Shown here piece after piece: positions 5,872-7,763 of a DNA stretch of 7,763 nucleotides. Made by a program: the position numbers and the translations under genes. The notes below the pieces were generated by a model that was given only the letters and a program-made list of their open reading frames with translations, had not been told where the DNA came from and did not search any database. The stretch lies in the NCBI GenBank assembly GCA_005776545.1, contig SXOY01000217.1:1-7763 (forward strand). The letters run 5' to 3'. Origin of the DNA: Planctomycetia bacterium. Its GTDB lineage: Bacteria; Planctomycetota; Phycisphaerae; Phycisphaerales; UBA1924. The stretch's first letter is position 1. Each line of letters opens with the position of its first letter.

Positions 5872-5893
5872 ATCCTGTACATCCTGTACATCC
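5872..5893. repeat. Nine-base tandem repeat ATCCTGTAC
   Basis: ATCCTGTAC occurs twice in perfect tandem (5872-5889) and begins a third time (ATCC, 5890-5893). It lies in the 244-base gap between the DUF4287 gene and the EamA gene. It directly follows GCCTA, the same letters that make up the heptamer elements further left. Confidence 0.6.
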
Positions 5894-5925
5894 ATGTTCA
5901 TTCTGCATTGTTCTTCTGAATCCGA

Positions 5926-5950
5926 CCTCTGCGTCTCTGCGCCTCTGCGT
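5926..5950. repeat. Degenerate CTCTGCG tandem repeat
   Basis: CCTCTGCGT (5926-5934), CTCTGCG (5935-5941) and CCTCTGCGT (5942-5950) form three near-identical units 29 bases beyond the stop codon of the minus-strand DUF4287 gene. Repeats with this wording are, from memory, common between genes in several environmental bacterial lineages. Confidence 0.6.
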
Positions 5951-5978
5951 TGAATGCGTTGTCAACCTCAAGCACACC

Positions 5979-6647
5979 CTACTTCAACTTCACCGGCTTG
6001 GCCTTCGCTTCCTTCTTATCCAGCGAATACGCCTTCTTCAACCACTTCTTCACCTCGCCATCAAAATCTTTCACCGTCGCAAGCTGGAAGCAATGCGTAA
6101 TGCGATCCTTCTTCTCAAATCCACCGGTATTAATCAGCCGCTCGGGAAAATCTGTGAAACCCTCCGCCAGCAGCGGCGTCAGGCACAGACCAAAATCAAG
6201 CCGGTCCCTTGTCGACGGCTTGATCTGCGCGAACACATGATTGCGATACAGCGGCACGATCGTCTGACACGGGCACACCTTCACATCATCGCCCATCTTT
6301 CTGCCGTACTCAACAATCGCATCATGAATCGGCCTGATGCCATGCTTCTTAGCGTACATCTTTTCGACCCACTCTGTCGCGGCCTCTAAATATGCCTCGG
6401 GCGAGTCATCCTCGCTGCCTTTCCCGACACTCTTCTCCGCGAGCCACCACGCTGAATTAGTACCAAACTTGCATTCACGCTTCAGCCACTCGCGCCGCGC
6501 TACCTCTGACTTGGGCCCGTTGTTTTCAATATACACCAGCCACTGCGGCAGCGACTTTCCCGTCTTCTCCTTCAGCGACTCCACCCAATCGGTGACCATC
6601 TGCAGGCTTGGATGTGGCGAATACAGCGATGAAACAGCTTTCGACAT
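5979..6647 (-). CDS. DUF4287 and DUF5655 domain protein of unknown function
   Basis: The product is a 222-residue soluble protein. Residues about 12-75 (GKSLPQWLVYIENNG, then ARREWLKRECKFGTNSAWWLA) match the DUF4287 pattern of a short helical domain with a WLK motif. Residues about 88-205 match DUF5655: GIRPIHDAIVEYGRKMG, VKVCPCQTIVPLYRNHVFAQIKP, RLDFGLCLTPLLAEGF, and the closing KDFDGEVKKWLKKAY. A lysine-rich tail ends the chain. The two domains commonly occur together, but no activity is established that I can cite. The start at 6647 (ATG) is chosen over an in-frame TTG at 6665 because the family homology begins soon after the ATG. A promoter-like pair also sits only five bases ahead of it. 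Confidence 0.88.
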   Translation of the reverse strand: MSKAVSSLYSPHPSLQMVTDWVESLKEKTGKSLPQWLVYIENNGPKSEVARREWLKRECKFGTNSAWWLAEKSVGKGSEDDSPEAYLEAATEWVEKMYAKKHGIRPIHDAIVEYGRKMGDDVKVCPCQTIVPLYRNHVFAQIKPSTRDRLDFGLCLTPLLAEGFTDFPERLINTGGFEKKDRITHCFQLATVKDFDGEVKKWLKKAYSLDKKEAKAKPVKLK

Positions 6648-6652
6648 CCCCC

Positions 6653-6680
6653 ATTTTAGGAGCAACGAATCTCAATTCAA
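6653..6680 (-). promoter_or_regulatory. Candidate promoter placing the DUF4287 transcript start at its ATG
   Basis: On the minus strand TTGAAT (6680-6675) and TAAAAT (6658-6653) are separated by 16 bases, a fair match to -35 and -10 boxes. Only GGGGG (6652-6648) separates the -10 box from the ATG at 6647. Transcription would begin at or next to the start codon, giving a leaderless message. No proper Shine-Dalgarno spacing is present, consistent with this. Confidence 0.4.
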
Positions 6681-6877
6681 CGAGTTGCCGTGCCGCATTT
6701 GCGCTTTTCAACTCTCACTTCTTTACAAACCCACCCCGGAATTCTTCACGCCCCATAAAGCCGCCGCCGCATAACGCCGATGCCTGCAATGTCCTGCGGG
6801 TTATTGTGCCACACTTCTGGCCGCCGTGGGAAAATCAGGGGGCCTTTGGCACCCATTCCAAACTGGAGTCTAGACCT

Positions 6878-7108
6878 ATGGCATTTACTCGCACCACTCG
6901 CAAGAACACTGGCCGCAAAACCACCGCTCGCAAGACTTCGACCAAACGCACAGCTAAGAAAACAACTGCAAAGAAGACTCTCAGCAAAACCAACAAGACC
7001 TGGTGGGCCAAGAACTCAAAGAACACCGCCAAGCGCACCACTCGCAAGGCAACCCGCACAACCAAGACCTGGAAAAAGACAACTGCCCGCGCTCGCAAGG
7101 CCGCATAA
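6878..7108 (+). CDS. Small histone H1-like basic protein
   Basis: The product is a 76-residue protein with 18 Lys, 10 Arg, 23 Thr and 11 Ala and no Asp or Glu at all. Lys/Arg-Thr blocks such as RKTTARKT, KRTAKKTTAKKT and KRTTRKATRTTKTWKKT recur along the whole chain. This resembles bacterial H1-like DNA-binding proteins (the chlamydial Hc2 and AlgP-tail type), which compact the nucleoid. Unusually it has three tryptophans (42, 43 and 65), two of them in the motif NKTWWAKN. The start at 6878 is preceded by GGAG nine bases upstream. An upstream extension of the frame to 6608 has none of this composition and is rejected. The gene ends ahead of a strong terminator and is transcribed alone. DNA binding is inferred from composition only; binding RNA or other polyanions is equally possible. 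Confidence 0.85.
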   Translation: MAFTRTTRKNTGRKTTARKTSTKRTAKKTTAKKTLSKTNKTWWAKNSKNTAKRTTRKATRTTKTWKKTTARARKAA

Positions 7109-7130
7109 GTCGGAACACAGAATCTGAAAA

Positions 7131-7171
7131 AGGACAATCGCCGCAGCTACTCAGCCGCGGCGATTGTGTTT
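7131..7171. terminator. Bidirectional rho-independent terminator
   Basis: ACAATCGCCGC (7134-7144) and GCGGCGATTGT (7157-7167) form an eleven-pair stem, with an inner GCT/AGC stem in the loop. An A-run precedes it and GTTTTT follows, so it can end transcripts from both sides. It lies between the convergent histone-like gene (stop at 7108) and the AhpD-like gene (stop at 7186). Confidence 0.85.
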
Positions 7172-7185
7172 TTGTAGCTCGTTGA

Positions 7186-7716
7186 TCAGATCTTGGGGAA
7201 GGCCGGAAGATCAATCGTCGTCTGATTCACATGATTAAAGTAATTGGTGTACGTCGCCAGCGCATGATGTGCTACCACCTCTGCGATATGTCCATCGGTA
7301 TACCCCGCGGCCTTGAAATTCGCCAGATCCGTGGCCGACACGTTCCCGCGTTTTTCTTCAATCGCCAGCGCGAGCCGCACCACGGCATCGAGTTTCTTGT
7401 CGGCCACGCTGCCGCGGCGAGCCTCAATTGTCTGTGCTTCTGTAAGTCCGGCACCCTTACCGATCATCGTGTGCGCTGCCAGACAGTAATCGCACCCGCG
7501 CGCCTGACCCAGCGCCAGGTGAATAACTTCCTGCTCGGGCTTTGTCAAAACGCCCTTGCCCAATGCGCCCGACAACGCAAGATATGCATTCAACGCGGCA
7601 GGCGAATTCGCAAATGCCTTAAAGATGTTCAAGTGTTTACCAGACAGCGGTCCATCGAAAATGGCCTTTGCTTCGCCGGTTGCTGTTGCGGGATCGATAG
7701 TGGTCAATCGAGGCAT
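7186..7716 (-). CDS. AhpD/carboxymuconolactone decarboxylase-family protein
   Basis: The product is a 176-residue alpha-helical protein of the CMD/AhpD family, likely an alkylhydroperoxidase-like thiol enzyme. Residues Glu63, Cys75, Cys78 and His82 (QEVIHLALGQARGCDYCLAAHT) reproduce the spacing of the catalytic set in mycobacterial AhpD (Glu, then Cys 12 residues later, Cys 15 later, His 19 later). The position of its second histidine, between the cysteines, is Tyr77 here. The N-terminal part (LNIFKAFANSPAALNAYLALSGAL) is the usual helical pair before the active site. The start at 7716 has AAGGAG seven bases upstream; the longer frame from a GTG at 7740 would run through that site. It probably reduces peroxides with a partner reductant, but no AhpC or reductase gene is in the window, so the substrate is open. 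Confidence 0.93.
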   Translation of the reverse strand: MPRLTTIDPATATGEAKAIFDGPLSGKHLNIFKAFANSPAALNAYLALSGALGKGVLTKPEQEVIHLALGQARGCDYCLAAHTMIGKGAGLTEAQTIEARRGSVADKKLDAVVRLALAIEEKRGNVSATDLANFKAAGYTDGHIAEVVAHHALATYTNYFNHVNQTTIDLPAFPKI

Positions 7717-7763
7717 GTGTAGTCTCCTTGAAAATTGCACGAAGTGGACACCGCTGAGATGCC

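Noticed and set aside
6608..6877. Upstream extension of the histone-like frame
   Set aside because: Its first part is antisense to the DUF4287 gene. The composition changes abruptly at 6878, where a good ribosome-binding site and ATG occur.
7231..7722. A 163-codon plus-strand frame
   Set aside because: Antisense to the AhpD-like gene, which has an intact active site and a strong ribosome-binding site.

Overview
The window is 7.76 kb of compact chromosomal DNA of moderately high G+C. It carries seven convincing protein genes, one probable gene, and intergenic spaces unusually rich in short repeats and hairpins. The gene mix points loosely to a planctomycete or another member of the PVC group: a fused PIN-PhoH ATPase, an IS200-type REP-associated transposase framed by CCCAGGGC/GCCCTGGG palindromes, a lysine- and threonine-rich H1-like protein, and a DUF4287/DUF5655 protein. 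This is an inference from general resemblance; there is no rRNA or other marker gene to settle it.

Layout from left to right. Positions 1-316 are mostly non-coding and end in a heptamer-repeat element. Next come a minus-strand gene for a secreted YceI-like lipid-binding protein (317-946) and a minus-strand GNAT acetyltransferase gene of the phosphinothricin-acetyltransferase type (1146-1631). The heptamer element recurs just behind the stop codon of the acetyltransferase gene, exactly as it does behind yceI. The plus-strand PIN-PhoH gene (1776-3242) diverges from the acetyltransferase gene and has two hairpins in its leader. A minus-strand gene (3298-3924) converges on it and encodes an unrecognised protein with a coiled coil and one membrane segment. 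A self-contained repeat/transposase unit follows (4129-4802): two 83-84 base, three-hairpin elements in inverted orientation bracket a 150-residue Y1 transposase gene. Then come a minus-strand EamA-type transporter gene (4868-5734), a spacer with two more short-repeat families and paired hairpins, and a minus-strand DUF4287-DUF5655 gene (5979-6647). A divergent plus-strand gene for a 76-residue histone-like basic protein (6878-7108) shares a bidirectional terminator with the final minus-strand gene, an AhpD/carboxymuconolactone decarboxylase-family protein (7186-7716).

The genes do not form an obvious pathway or operon. Most have their own leader, and neighbours are often divergent or convergent. 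The most unusual content is between genes. The transposase with its matched inverted palindromic elements is a clear RAYT/REP-type system with a three-hairpin element. The heptamer element with a conserved 16-base core occurs twice, each time 9-11 bases after an unrelated gene's stop codon. The histone-like protein and several leader hairpins at ribosome-binding sites also deserve attention.
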